Source: an uncultured Bacteroidales bacterium
GTDB lineage: Bacteria > Bacteroidota > Bacteroidia > Bacteroidales > FEN-979
Assembly (NCBI GenBank): GCA_903926565.1
Contig: CAIYJU010000046.1
Location: 62,001 to 126,000, forward strand
DNA: 64,000 bases
Direction: 5' to 3'
Position numbers and translations under genes: made by a program. Below the pieces are notes generated by a model that did not search any database, was not told where the DNA came from, and saw nothing but the letters and a program-made list of their open reading frames with translations. Shown here in pieces: positions 31,698 through 39,628 of the stretch. Numbering within the stretch: the first letter of the stretch is position 1; each line of letters opens with the position of its first letter.

Positions 31698-32105
31698 ATG
31701 CAAAGCAATAAGTTGAAAAAATTGATTGCGATCTTTTTCGTGCTTTTTATCTTTTCATCCTGTACAAAGGATCTCATTGTACCGGATCCTCCCGCCCCTC
31801 CTCCTCCTCCTCCTCCTCCCGGTGAAAATCAAATCAGCTATAAGGCAGAAATTCAGTCCATATGGGATGCCAAGTGTAATACCTGCCATGGTAACGGTGG
31901 AACTCCACCCGTTCTGACCGCATCAAAATCCTGGCAGAACATGATGGCAATGCCCGGTATGATCGACACCGTGAATCCTGGAAGCAGTATCATTTATCTG
32001 GAAGTATTGCCACCCAATGGCGGCATGGTTCAGATGGGGCAAACAACCAAGGCAAATGCCGATTCAATTTACAAATGGATCAGGCAGGGCGCGAAAAATA
32101 ACTAA
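31698..32105 (+). CDS. Monoheme cytochrome c lipoprotein with proline-rich stalk
   Basis: A 135-residue lipoprotein: lipobox FIFSSC (C22), a proline stalk (about 29-42, with eight consecutive Pro), and one CNTCH heme site in IQSIWDAKCNTCHGNGG. The heme domain resembles the small c-type domains of planctomycete-type cytochromes, in which the heme motif follows AEIQSIWDAKC. A distal Met may be one of those in MVQMGQTT. It is in the same stretch as the barrel protein (30 bp gap) and probably relays electrons at the outer membrane. No clear promoter is seen. Confidence 0.85.
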   Translation: MQSNKLKKLIAIFFVLFIFSSCTKDLIVPDPPAPPPPPPPPGENQISYKAEIQSIWDAKCNTCHGNGGTPPVLTASKSWQNMMAMPGMIDTVNPGSSIIYLEVLPPNGGMVQMGQTTKANADSIYKWIRQGAKNN

Positions 32106-32135
32106 TCGATTTATTCACACTAATAATTATTCGAA

Positions 32136-33221
32136 ATGCATACATATACAATGGGCAAAATAAAACGAATATTACTGGGTTTTATGTTCCTGATAATAGG
32201 TGCAGGTATGGCCATGGCCCAGGATTCAATTCCTGAACAACCCGCAGAAAAACCACTTGCAAAAGCTGCGTTTGAAAGCAACTATTTCATCGCCGAACAA
32301 ACTGTCGTCCTTCCGCCGGCCAGAACCCTCGAATTCATTCTCATGCACGATTTTGGCACGATCCAGAACCACTGGAAAGACCTTTACGGCATCTGGGGTT
32401 CCTCCAATATCCGCTTCGGATTGAACTACACCATTACCAAAGATCTTCAGGTTGGGTTTGGAACCACCAGGAAAAAACTGCTTCAGGATTTCAGTTTGAA
32501 GTATATTCTTGCCCGTCAGCGTAAGGATGGTTTTCCTGTTTCAATTACGTTCTATGGCAATGTTGCCCTCGACTGCAGAAACAAATCTGCCCTGGGAAAC
32601 AATAAACTGGCTTCTGATCTCGATTATAACGCCCTTGTTACCGATAGTACTTTTAGAAGTAATATCCAAAATCAAATCATTCAAAATGACACGAATGAGG
32701 GGCTGAATTACATCACCTATAACCAGGCAACCGGCCTGGCAGGAAACAACACGACTGACCTCAGTTCGTTGTTTGACCAAACTTTTAAAGCCTCCTATCG
32801 TTTCTCTTATTATGCAGAATTCATGTTCGCACGCAGGTTCTGCAAGATGTTTTCTGCCCAGTTTGCCGTCTCCTGGTTACATTACAACCTCGTCGACGAC
32901 GTTGAAATGTCCAACAATCATGTGAGCAGCAGCATGAAAAACAACAACATCACCATTTCCGGCATCGGCAGGATTAAGGTTAGTCCGCAAACATCTGTCA
33001 TGCTCAGTTATTCTCAGCCTATCGCTACCTACACAAATACTGCTCCCTGGCCAAATTTTGGCGCAGGTGTGGAAATATCCACCAGCACCCACGCTTTCCA
33101 GATTTTCCTGACCTCCGCAACAGGCTTGCTGCCACAGGAAAATTCAATGTATAATTACAATAATCCCTATAAAGGATATATCGTTCTTGGCTTTAATATT
33201 ACCCGGCTGTGGACCTTTTAA
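32136..33221 (+). CDS. DUF5777-type outer-membrane beta-barrel protein
   Basis: A 361-residue protein; ATG 32151 (MGKIKRILLGFMF) is an equally good start and gives a tidier signal peptide, cleaved after AMAQ. The mature part is made of alternating amphipathic beta strands (SNIRFGLNYTITKDLQVGFG, YYAEFMFARRFCKMFSAQF) and ends with an aromatic residue (LWTF), as outer-membrane barrels do. I recognise it as similar to DUF5777-type proteins of Bacteroidota, which are found near cytochromes. In this cluster it could act as the barrel of a cytochrome-porin conduit, but no experimental function is known to me. Confidence 0.7.
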   Translation: MHTYTMGKIKRILLGFMFLIIGAGMAMAQDSIPEQPAEKPLAKAAFESNYFIAEQTVVLPPARTLEFILMHDFGTIQNHWKDLYGIWGSSNIRFGLNYTITKDLQVGFGTTRKKLLQDFSLKYILARQRKDGFPVSITFYGNVALDCRNKSALGNNKLASDLDYNALVTDSTFRSNIQNQIIQNDTNEGLNYITYNQATGLAGNNTTDLSSLFDQTFKASYRFSYYAEFMFARRFCKMFSAQFAVSWLHYNLVDDVEMSNNHVSSSMKNNNITISGIGRIKVSPQTSVMLSYSQPIATYTNTAPWPNFGAGVEISTSTHAFQIFLTSATGLLPQENSMYNYNNPYKGYIVLGFNITRLWTF

Positions 33222-33264
33222 TTCACAGCCAACTCATAGTGTCTAACAATTAATAATAACAAAA

Positions 33265-33678
33265 ATGAAAACAACACAAAAAATCGCAACAATCATGGTA
33301 GCTGCAGTCATTGCTGTAGTTTTCCTCTTTGGCAATGCAGTTCACGCCCAGGCTAAAGCTAAACCATGGCCGGTGCCTGACAAAGACAAAGCAATGAAAG
33401 CTTCTGCAAAAGCAGACCTTGCAACAGGCAAGGAACTCTGGGCAAAACATTGCAAATCATGTCACGGGAGTAAAGGTTTGGGCGATGGCCCAAAGGCTGC
33501 ATCTTTGAAAACCCATCCTGGCGACTTCTCATCTGCTGCTTTCCAGGCTTCTACCGATGGCGAACTTTTCTATCGTACCGACAAAGGTCGCGATGAAATG
33601 CCCGCTTATGAAAAGAAAATTCCTGATGCCAACGATCGTTGGGCATTGGTTGCGTACATGCGTTCAATGAAAAAGTAA
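33265..33678 (+). CDS. Periplasmic class I cytochrome c
   Basis: A 137-residue exported protein with a signal peptide (about 1-28, ending VHAQ). One heme site in LWAKHCKSCHGSKGLGDGP (CKSCH) and a C-terminal MPAYEKKIPDANDRWALVAYMRSM that supplies the distal Met and the closing helix, the standard small cytochrome c fold. It is the likely soluble shuttle between the membrane complex encoded next and the outer-membrane cytochromes. It follows the barrel gene by 43 bp. Confidence 0.92.
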   Translation: MKTTQKIATIMVAAVIAVVFLFGNAVHAQAKAKPWPVPDKDKAMKASAKADLATGKELWAKHCKSCHGSKGLGDGPKAASLKTHPGDFSSAAFQASTDGELFYRTDKGRDEMPAYEKKIPDANDRWALVAYMRSMKK

Positions 33679-33704
33679 GTGCATGTTGATGCTGATATGA
33701 TTAA

Positions 33705-33745
33705 AAATGGGTGTTACAGGGCCTCCCTGTTAACACCCATTTCTT
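33705..33745. terminator. Long hairpin between the two halves of the cytochrome cluster
   Basis: AAATGGGTGTTACAGGG pairs with CCCTGTTAACACCCATTT with a single bulged T, around CCT. A short pyrimidine-rich tail (TTCTTTTA) follows. It splits the cluster into an outer-membrane part and an inner-membrane part and may terminate or attenuate transcription. Confidence 0.7.
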
Positions 33746-33779
33746 TTACACCTCGTTAACTCCCTACAATATAACTACT

Positions 33780-34799
33780 ATGAATTACAAAGCAAATATC
33801 CGGCCTGCATGGGTCGTACTGGTATTGCTGATGCTTTTTACACTTGCATTCGCCCTGGTAAAAACTTCTGATGACACCCCTGCTGCAAAGATTCAGCCCG
33901 AAACGGAAAAACCTTTAAAAGTTGATCTCACAAAGTTCAAAAACGCACAGGAAAACGAAACCTGCCTCAAATGTCACGGGCAATCAAAATATACGTACGA
34001 AAACCCTGAATCGAAAAAAACGGTCACCAAGCGGATGTATTCCGAACTGGTCATGAACCGGGATGTTTTCTACGTTTCAAATCATCGCGAATTTAAATGT
34101 ACCGATTGCCACTCCGAAGATTATGCGACCTTTCCCCATGCCGGAAACCTGCGTATGGAGACAAAAGCCAATTGCATCGACTGCCATGGCGGAGATGAAA
34201 AATATGCCAAATTCAAATTTGAACAGATTGAAGCGGAATTTCAGGCCAGCGTGCACTCTGAAAAACACAGTGAAGATTTTACCTGCTGGATGTGCCACGA
34301 TGCCCACACCTATAAAATCAATGCCCGGACCAACGAAGTCCTTAAAGAAACAATCGTGTACGACAATATGATCTGCCTGAATTGTCATGGTGATTTTAAA
34401 AACTACCAGTTGCTTACGACCAAACTGAAGCCAAACCTGTTAAAAAAACATGAATGGCTTCCCAATCAGGCATCTCATTTCACCCATGTTCGATGCATTG
34501 AATGTCATGCGAAAAATGAAGATACGCTCGTTGTTGCCCATCATGTGGTGTCAAAAAGCCAGGCTGTCAGAAAATGTGAGTCATGCCATTCAAAAAACTC
34601 TATTCTCTATGCCTCCCTCTACAAATACCAGGTAAGTGAAAAAATTCAAAAAGAAGGAGTTCTCAAAGGTCTTTTGACCGGAGAAGCCACCTCCATCGGC
34701 CCGGATAAAAGCAACACCCTGAACATCATTAGCCTGATTATTTTTGGACTAACAATTCTGGTTATCATGATCCATGCGGCGTTACGCATAAAAAAATAA
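33780..34799 (+). CDS. Membrane-anchored heptaheme c-type cytochrome
   Basis: A 339-residue protein starting at ATG 33780 (MNYKANIRPAWVVLVLL); the frame is open further upstream but into the hairpin. An N-terminal membrane anchor (about 10-27) and a C-terminal one (about 315-335, IISLIIFGLTILVIMIHAAL) bracket a periplasmic domain with seven CxxCH sites: CLKCH, CTDCH, CIDCH, CWMCH, CLNCH, CIECH and CESCH. It probably receives electrons from the b-type, Fe-S and NrfD subunits encoded next and passes them to periplasmic cytochrome. It begins a tightly packed run of five genes. Confidence 0.88.
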   Translation: MNYKANIRPAWVVLVLLMLFTLAFALVKTSDDTPAAKIQPETEKPLKVDLTKFKNAQENETCLKCHGQSKYTYENPESKKTVTKRMYSELVMNRDVFYVSNHREFKCTDCHSEDYATFPHAGNLRMETKANCIDCHGGDEKYAKFKFEQIEAEFQASVHSEKHSEDFTCWMCHDAHTYKINARTNEVLKETIVYDNMICLNCHGDFKNYQLLTTKLKPNLLKKHEWLPNQASHFTHVRCIECHAKNEDTLVVAHHVVSKSQAVRKCESCHSKNSILYASLYKYQVSEKIQKEGVLKGLLTGEATSIGPDKSNTLNIISLIIFGLTILVIMIHAALRIKK

Positions 34800-34808
34800 A
34801 ACGAAACT

Positions 34809-35435
34809 ATGAACCACAAAACTACCGAACGACTCTACCTGTACCCTGTCTGGATCAGGCTCTGGCACATGACAAATGCCCTGCTCTGCCTCATATTGAT
34901 TGTAACCGGTTTAAGCATACAGTTTTCAAACCCGGGAACCATGGTTAAATTTAATGCTGCCGTATATGTGCATAACGTTTCAGGTATTATCCTGACAATC
35001 AGCTACTGTGTGTTTTTTATCGGCAATCTTTTTACCCCAAACGGAGCGTATTACGTTATTCCCGTAAAAGGTTTCTTTTTACGGCTTAAAAACCAATTCA
35101 TCTATTATACCATAGGCATTTTCCGTAAAGACGAAGCTCCCTATCCGGTTAATGAAGAGAGTAAGTTCAACCCATTACAGCAGGTTACCTATGTTGTCCT
35201 GATGTACGGGCTTGTTCCTTTTGTAATCCTTTCAGGCTGGGGCCTGCTCTATCCTGAAGTTACCGTTAACAGTTTTGTTGGTTACAGCGGACTTGACCTT
35301 ACGGATATGTTCCATATTACCGCAGGCTTTGGCATCAGCATCATCATGTGTGTACATGTCTATTTTTGCACCATCGGTAAAAACCCGACCAGCAACTTTA
35401 AAAGCATGATCAATGGTTATCATGAATCTCACTAA
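34809..35435 (+). CDS. Cytochrome b561/PhsC-type membrane subunit
   Basis: A 208-residue integral membrane protein with about four long helices. RLYLYPVWIRLWHMTNALLC at the start and later MFHITAGFGISIIMCVHVYF contain the His residues expected to bind two b hemes, as in the cytochrome b subunits of thiosulfate reductase and Ni-Fe hydrogenase. A further His lies in AAVYVHNVSG. It starts 9 bp after the heptaheme gene and probably forms a di-heme quinol site in the same complex. Confidence 0.85.
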   Translation: MNHKTTERLYLYPVWIRLWHMTNALLCLILIVTGLSIQFSNPGTMVKFNAAVYVHNVSGIILTISYCVFFIGNLFTPNGAYYVIPVKGFFLRLKNQFIYYTIGIFRKDEAPYPVNEESKFNPLQQVTYVVLMYGLVPFVILSGWGLLYPEVTVNSFVGYSGLDLTDMFHITAGFGISIIMCVHVYFCTIGKNPTSNFKSMINGYHESH

Positions 35436-35446
35436 AATTTATCAGC

Positions 35447-36409
35447 GTGGAAGAAGAATTGAATAAAAATCAGAAAAACTCACGTCGCCAATTCCTTAAA
35501 AAAGGAATTATTGCCGGCGCCGGGGTCGCCATTGGCGCTGGCCTCATGACGGCATATGTTGACTCCTCAGCAGCTGAAACCGGCGAAAAGGTTAAAGTTC
35601 TTACCACAGATGGTGAGATCATGGAAGTTGACCGGGGGTTGCTTAAACTTCCGCGTGTTTCACGTGAAGAATCCCACGAAGGAATTCCGGGCAGGAAATT
35701 CGTGATGGTCATCGACCTTGGCAAGTGCAAAAACGCACGGAAATGCGTGGAGGCATGCCAGAAAGGTCACCACCTTCCGCAAAGCCAGGAATTCATGAAG
35801 GTGTACCTCCTTCAGGATTCTGAGAAAACCTCGCCCTACTGGTTTCCGAAACCCTGCTTCCATTGCGACAATCCTTTATGCGTTAGCGTTTGTCCGGTCG
35901 GGGCTACCTATAAACGCAGCGACGGAATTGTGTTGATCGACAATGAACGCTGCATCGGATGTAAGTTCTGTATGACGGGCTGCCCTTATTCAACCCGTGT
36001 TTTTGCATGGAAACACTATCCTGAATTTGACCAGGATAAAGAACCATACTCTCCCGAGGCCAGCAGCCCCGGCAAAGAGGGCACCGTTTCAAAATGCGAT
36101 TTCTGTCCCGACCTGATCAGGGTGGGCAAAATTCCTTATTGCGCCTCCGCTTGTCCCATGGGCGTAATCTATTTTGGCGATGTTGATGAGGATACGGTAA
36201 CCAACGGCACCGAAACGTACCAGTTCAGCAAACTCATTCACGACAGAGCCGGTTACCGCTACCTTGAAACACTCGGAACCCGCCCATGTGTTTACTACCT
36301 GCCTCCTGTTGACCGCCAGTTTGAGGTTGAAAGAGGATTCGGAGAGCTGGAGGAATCAGTGAAAGAAAGATACAAAGACACACCATACAGTATTAAAAAC
36401 AAACCGTAA
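35447..36409 (+). CDS. Tat-exported four-cluster iron-sulfur subunit
   Basis: A 320-residue protein of the DmsB/NrfC/PsrB type. I start it at GTG 35447 because the twin-arginine signal (NSRRQFLKKG, about 11-20) follows directly. Cluster regions: C94 with Ala97 replacing the usual second Cys, then C100 and C104; CFHCDNPLCVSVCP; CIGCKFCMTGCP; and CDFCPDLIRVGKIPYCASACP. Three sets are complete, and the first has only three Cys in place. It passes electrons along the periplasmic face of the NrfD protein encoded 2 bp downstream. No molybdopterin catalytic subunit is nearby. Confidence 0.9.
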   Translation: MEEELNKNQKNSRRQFLKKGIIAGAGVAIGAGLMTAYVDSSAAETGEKVKVLTTDGEIMEVDRGLLKLPRVSREESHEGIPGRKFVMVIDLGKCKNARKCVEACQKGHHLPQSQEFMKVYLLQDSEKTSPYWFPKPCFHCDNPLCVSVCPVGATYKRSDGIVLIDNERCIGCKFCMTGCPYSTRVFAWKHYPEFDQDKEPYSPEASSPGKEGTVSKCDFCPDLIRVGKIPYCASACPMGVIYFGDVDEDTVTNGTETYQFSKLIHDRAGYRYLETLGTRPCVYYLPPVDRQFEVERGFGELEESVKERYKDTPYSIKNKP

Positions 36410-36411
36410 CC

Positions 36412-37725
36412 ATGGAACTACAACAAAAAGATCCATTAAGGGAGTTTGCACCACAACTTGAACGGACTTCCATTCTGGGATATGCCTGGATCGTTTTCTT
36501 ACTCGGAGTGATCGGATTGGGCTTCTATGCCTTTCTTTCACAGGTATGGTATGGCCATGAGGTCACCGGCATGCGCGACAATGTGGTTTGGGGGGTATAT
36601 ATTGTGAATTTCATCTTCTTCATGGGAATAAGCTATGCCGGTGCTCTTATCTCTGGCACTTTGCACCTTTTTAAAACTGCATGGCGTAAACCAATCATCC
36701 GGATGGCTGAGTTCATCACAATTATCGCCCTGTTGATCGGCCCCTGTTTCATCCTGCTTTGCATCGGCCGGCTCGATAAGTTGCACTACCTCGTACTGTT
36801 CGGGAGAATCCAATCCCCAATCACCTGGGACGTAATCGCCATTACCACGGATATTTTTGGTTGCTTTATCTTCCTGTATCTATCCTTGTTACGCGACCTT
36901 GCCACCCTCAGGGATGATGAGTTGCTTCAGCTCCCAAACTGGAGAAAGAAACTGTACAAGGTGCTCGCATTGGGTTATACCGGGTTGCCCGAACAGCAAC
37001 AGCGGTTAAACAGGGCAACCGACATCATGGCCGCCATGGTCATTGCCATCGCCATCATCGTGTATTCGGTATTGGCCTGGATTTTCAGCGTTACCCTGCA
37101 ACCCGGCTGGCACAGTACCATCTTCGGACCGTACTTTGTGATCGCAGCCGTCTATTCGGGAAGTGCCGTACTGATTTTATGCATGTGGGCTTTCAGAAAA
37201 GTATATCATCTTGAAGCCTATATTACTAAAAAGCACTTCGTTGCAGTTGGCGTAATCATGCTTGTTCTTGCTGCATTTTTTGGCTATTTTACCTTCAGCG
37301 ATTATCTCACGAAATGGTATGGCTCCGAAAAAAATGATGAATTGCTGATCCAGCTGCTCTTTAAGAAGTTTTACTGGCCTTTCATCATTTCCAACTATAT
37401 CGGGGTGCTTTTACCACTGCTGGTGGTTGGTATCGCCAGGTTCAGAACGATCAGAAACATCACGCTAACGGCTGTTGTTGTGGTTATTGCCTTATGGCTT
37501 AACCGTTATATTATCGTTGTTCCCACCCTCGAATCGCCTTACCTGCCGATCCAGGATTCACGCCCTGAGTGGTTTAGCTATTCGGCTACCTGGGTTGAAT
37601 GGAGCCTTACAGCTGCGGGTGTTGCAATATTTTGCCTCCTGTTTACCGTGGCTTCAAAGTTTATTACCATCGTCCCTGTAACCGGGTTAAGCGGAGAAGA
37701 GAAGAAAGAAGATGTTTTAGTTTAA
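36412..37725 (+). CDS. NrfD/PsrC-family quinone-interacting membrane subunit
   Basis: A 437-residue membrane protein with about ten transmembrane helices. It belongs to the longer branch of the NrfD family, as in ActC/ActF of alternative complex III and similar quinone-linked complexes. Recognisable parts are YIVNFIFFMGISYAGALISG in the early helices and RPEWFSYSATWVEWSLTAAG near the end. It exchanges electrons with quinone and with the Fe-S subunit encoded just upstream (2-bp gap). It forms the membrane base of the proposed electron conduit. Confidence 0.9.
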   Translation: MELQQKDPLREFAPQLERTSILGYAWIVFLLGVIGLGFYAFLSQVWYGHEVTGMRDNVVWGVYIVNFIFFMGISYAGALISGTLHLFKTAWRKPIIRMAEFITIIALLIGPCFILLCIGRLDKLHYLVLFGRIQSPITWDVIAITTDIFGCFIFLYLSLLRDLATLRDDELLQLPNWRKKLYKVLALGYTGLPEQQQRLNRATDIMAAMVIAIAIIVYSVLAWIFSVTLQPGWHSTIFGPYFVIAAVYSGSAVLILCMWAFRKVYHLEAYITKKHFVAVGVIMLVLAAFFGYFTFSDYLTKWYGSEKNDELLIQLLFKKFYWPFIISNYIGVLLPLLVVGIARFRTIRNITLTAVVVVIALWLNRYIIVVPTLESPYLPIQDSRPEWFSYSATWVEWSLTAAGVAIFCLLFTVASKFITIVPVTGLSGEEKKEDVLV

Positions 37726-37755
37726 TTATTCACCGGAACAACTCACTCAAACATT

Positions 37756-38655
37756 ATGAAAAGAGTTTTTGGATATTTCGTTTTATGGTACTTCTTGTTT
37801 TCCTTCGCGATTCAGCCTCTGAATTTATATGCGGAAGAAAAAACTGATTCCACCGCCACGCCGGTAGAATCCCGGATGGCATTGAACTACCTCTGCACTG
37901 CTGATTCAACCATGCTGACTGCCACACTGAGTATAAAAAAAGGTGAAGTTTCACTGGCATTGGAGCATGCAATGGTAGAATTTTCTGTCGTAAACGGAGA
38001 GACCAGCATGGTTTTAGGCAAGGCCAAAACCGACCAGGAAGGAATTGCTGTTCTAAAGGTGCCGATTGCCGGATTAACCGGCGACAAAGAGGGACTGGTT
38101 GCCTATTCTGCTAAATTTACCGCCACTGGCAACTACCCGGCAGCAGAGGCTTCTTTCAGCGCGAAACCGGCTAAAATACGCCTGTTCTTCAGTATTGAGG
38201 ACTCCCTCCACATATTGAAAGTGACCGCTACGCAGAAAAATGAAAAAGGGGAAGAGGTTGCCATCCCGAAAGAAACAGTGTTCATCTATATACCAAGGCT
38301 CTTCAGCCTCCTGAAAATAGGAGAAATAGCCCTTGATGAAAATGGAACAGGAACCCTGGAATTTCCAAAGGAAATTGTCGGGGATACCCTTGGTAACCTT
38401 GTTGTGATCGCCAAAATAGAAGAACATGATATTTTTGGCTTTGCCCAGGGTCAAAACCTGATCAACTGGGGTGTTCACAAGCAATATTACAAGGCCGAAG
38501 TGCCCTCCCGTGAGCTCTGGACGCCGATCGCCCCGATGTGGATGATCATCACCCTTCTCGTCATGCTGGCCGGCGTATGGGCACATTACATGTATGCAGT
38601 GTATGAACTGGTCATGATCAAACGTCTCAGTAAAAAAGACAAACCACTCTTTTAG
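37756..38655 (+). CDS. Exported, C-terminally membrane-anchored protein of unknown function
   Basis: A 299-residue protein with a signal peptide (about 1-26, ending NLYAE), one or two Ig-like beta domains (about 40-230; ALEHAMVEFSVVNGETSMV and GTGTLEFPKEIVGD), and a single C-terminal transmembrane helix (about 258-278, MWMIITLLVMLAGVWAHYMY) with a basic cytoplasmic tail. It has no heme or Fe-S motif. As the last gene of the run, 30 bp after nrfD, it may be a structural or assembly subunit of the complex. I do not recognise the family. Confidence 0.6.
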   Translation: MKRVFGYFVLWYFLFSFAIQPLNLYAEEKTDSTATPVESRMALNYLCTADSTMLTATLSIKKGEVSLALEHAMVEFSVVNGETSMVLGKAKTDQEGIAVLKVPIAGLTGDKEGLVAYSAKFTATGNYPAAEASFSAKPAKIRLFFSIEDSLHILKVTATQKNEKGEEVAIPKETVFIYIPRLFSLLKIGEIALDENGTGTLEFPKEIVGDTLGNLVVIAKIEEHDIFGFAQGQNLINWGVHKQYYKAEVPSRELWTPIAPMWMIITLLVMLAGVWAHYMYAVYELVMIKRLSKKDKPLF

Positions 38656-38674
38656 TTTGGATTTGTTTTATGGG

Positions 38675-38682
38675 TAGCTTTG
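38675..38682 (+). promoter_or_regulatory. -7 box TAGCTTTG of the riboflavin kinase gene
   Basis: TAGCTTTG fits TAnnTTTG and TTTT lies 21 nt upstream. It ends 4 bp before ATG 38687, so transcription would begin about at that ATG. This favours the later ATG 38729 as the true start or a leaderless message. Confidence 0.4.
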
Positions 38683-38686
38683 CTTC

Positions 38687-39184
38687 ATGATACATGGCAT
38701 TGACTCCCCTGATGTTCTGGATGCCCTGATGAAAGGCGAAATCCGCAAAGTCAACTCATTGTTGGGATCGTTTTATTGTGTCCGGGCCAGGGTTATTCAC
38801 GGAAATCATCTCGGCAGAACGCTCGGCTATCCTACAGCGAACCTCGAATTATCGGAAAACAATCCTTTTTTACTCGCAAATGGCGTTTACGCGGTAACCG
38901 TTGAATTTGACAATTTGTTCCACCAGGGCATGGCAAACGCCGGAACCCGGCCTACCATTTCTGGTAAGACACTTTCTGTGGAAGTAAATATATTCGATTA
39001 TTCCGGAGATCTCTACGGGAAAACCCTGGCTGTTTCTTTTATCGACCGCATCCGGGATGAAAAGAAATTTGATGGCCTCGACCACCTCGTGCAACAACTC
39101 CATCAGGATAAAACAGAAGCCCGCAGATTACTTTCCAACCGGAACCAACCTGATGCCGACACCGATAACCCCCTCTGCATTTAA
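38687..39184 (+). CDS. Stand-alone riboflavin kinase domain (truncated RibF-like)
   Basis: A 165-residue protein matching only the C-terminal riboflavin kinase half of bifunctional RibF. Its first 28 residues (DSPDVLDALMKGEIRKVNSLLG) resemble the last part of the FAD synthetase half; the kinase signature GRTLGYPTANLEL and NGVYAV follow. ATG 38687 is used; ATG 38729 (MKGEIRKVN) is a good alternative in view of the promoter position. It could make FMN without adenylation, or be a remnant of ribF. Its 3' end overlaps the convergent gldH gene by 57 bp. It follows the electron-transfer cluster but has its own promoter. Confidence 0.75.
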   Translation: MIHGIDSPDVLDALMKGEIRKVNSLLGSFYCVRARVIHGNHLGRTLGYPTANLELSENNPFLLANGVYAVTVEFDNLFHQGMANAGTRPTISGKTLSVEVNIFDYSGDLYGKTLAVSFIDRIRDEKKFDGLDHLVQQLHQDKTEARRLLSNRNQPDADTDNPLCI

Positions 39185-39628
39185 CCTTGGCATCAGGTTT
39201 TCTATTTCTATTTTTAATAATCCGGGCTTGGCGAAACTGATCTCCTTTTTTAACAAAACCGACCCCTGGCAAGAATCCTGGTTACATTCAATACTAAATT
39301 CGCCGGATTTCCCTTTTACCTCCATCTTATATTCATTGATGCGCTCCTCACCTGCCGGTGTATTCATAATCATGTTAAAATCAAGTGTTTCATATTGATA
39401 TCCCGGCTCGAATCGCGCGAAAAGAGTTATATCATATATACTGGCCTTTTCAACGGGAATTTCGAAACTTAGCAAATTGAACCTTGCCCAGGTTTTATCC
39501 GGAAAAGGATGATATAACTCCCTGCTCTCCCTTTTTCCACATCCTGAAACCAAAAATGCCATCATGATGAAAAAAACAGCCGGAAAAACCAATGTTCTGC
39601 TTCGCCGCTTTTTAAATTTGCTCCACAT
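39128..39628 (-). CDS. gldH: GldH-type gliding motility lipoprotein
   Basis: A 166-residue lipoprotein starting at ATG 39628 (MWSKFKKRRSRTLVFPAV). The lipobox is FLVSGC. The mature part (ELYHPFPDKTWARFNLLSFEIPV, then ITLFARFEPGYQYETL) fits the GldH family of short outer-membrane lipoproteins linked to gliding and T9SS function in Bacteroidota. Its start overlaps the end of the kinase gene by 17 bp, so the two are probably co-transcribed. Presence of gldH alone does not prove gliding, since many non-gliding Bacteroidota carry it. Confidence 0.75.
   Translation of the reverse strand: MWSKFKKRRSRTLVFPAVFFIMMAFLVSGCGKRESRELYHPFPDKTWARFNLLSFEIPVEKASIYDITLFARFEPGYQYETLDFNMIMNTPAGEERINEYKMEVKGKSGEFSIECNQDSCQGSVLLKKEISFAKPGLLKIEIENLMPRLNAEGVIGVGIRLVPVGK

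Noticed and set aside
31788-31818. CCTCCTCCT microsatellite
   Set aside because: It is the proline stalk of the monoheme lipoprotein.
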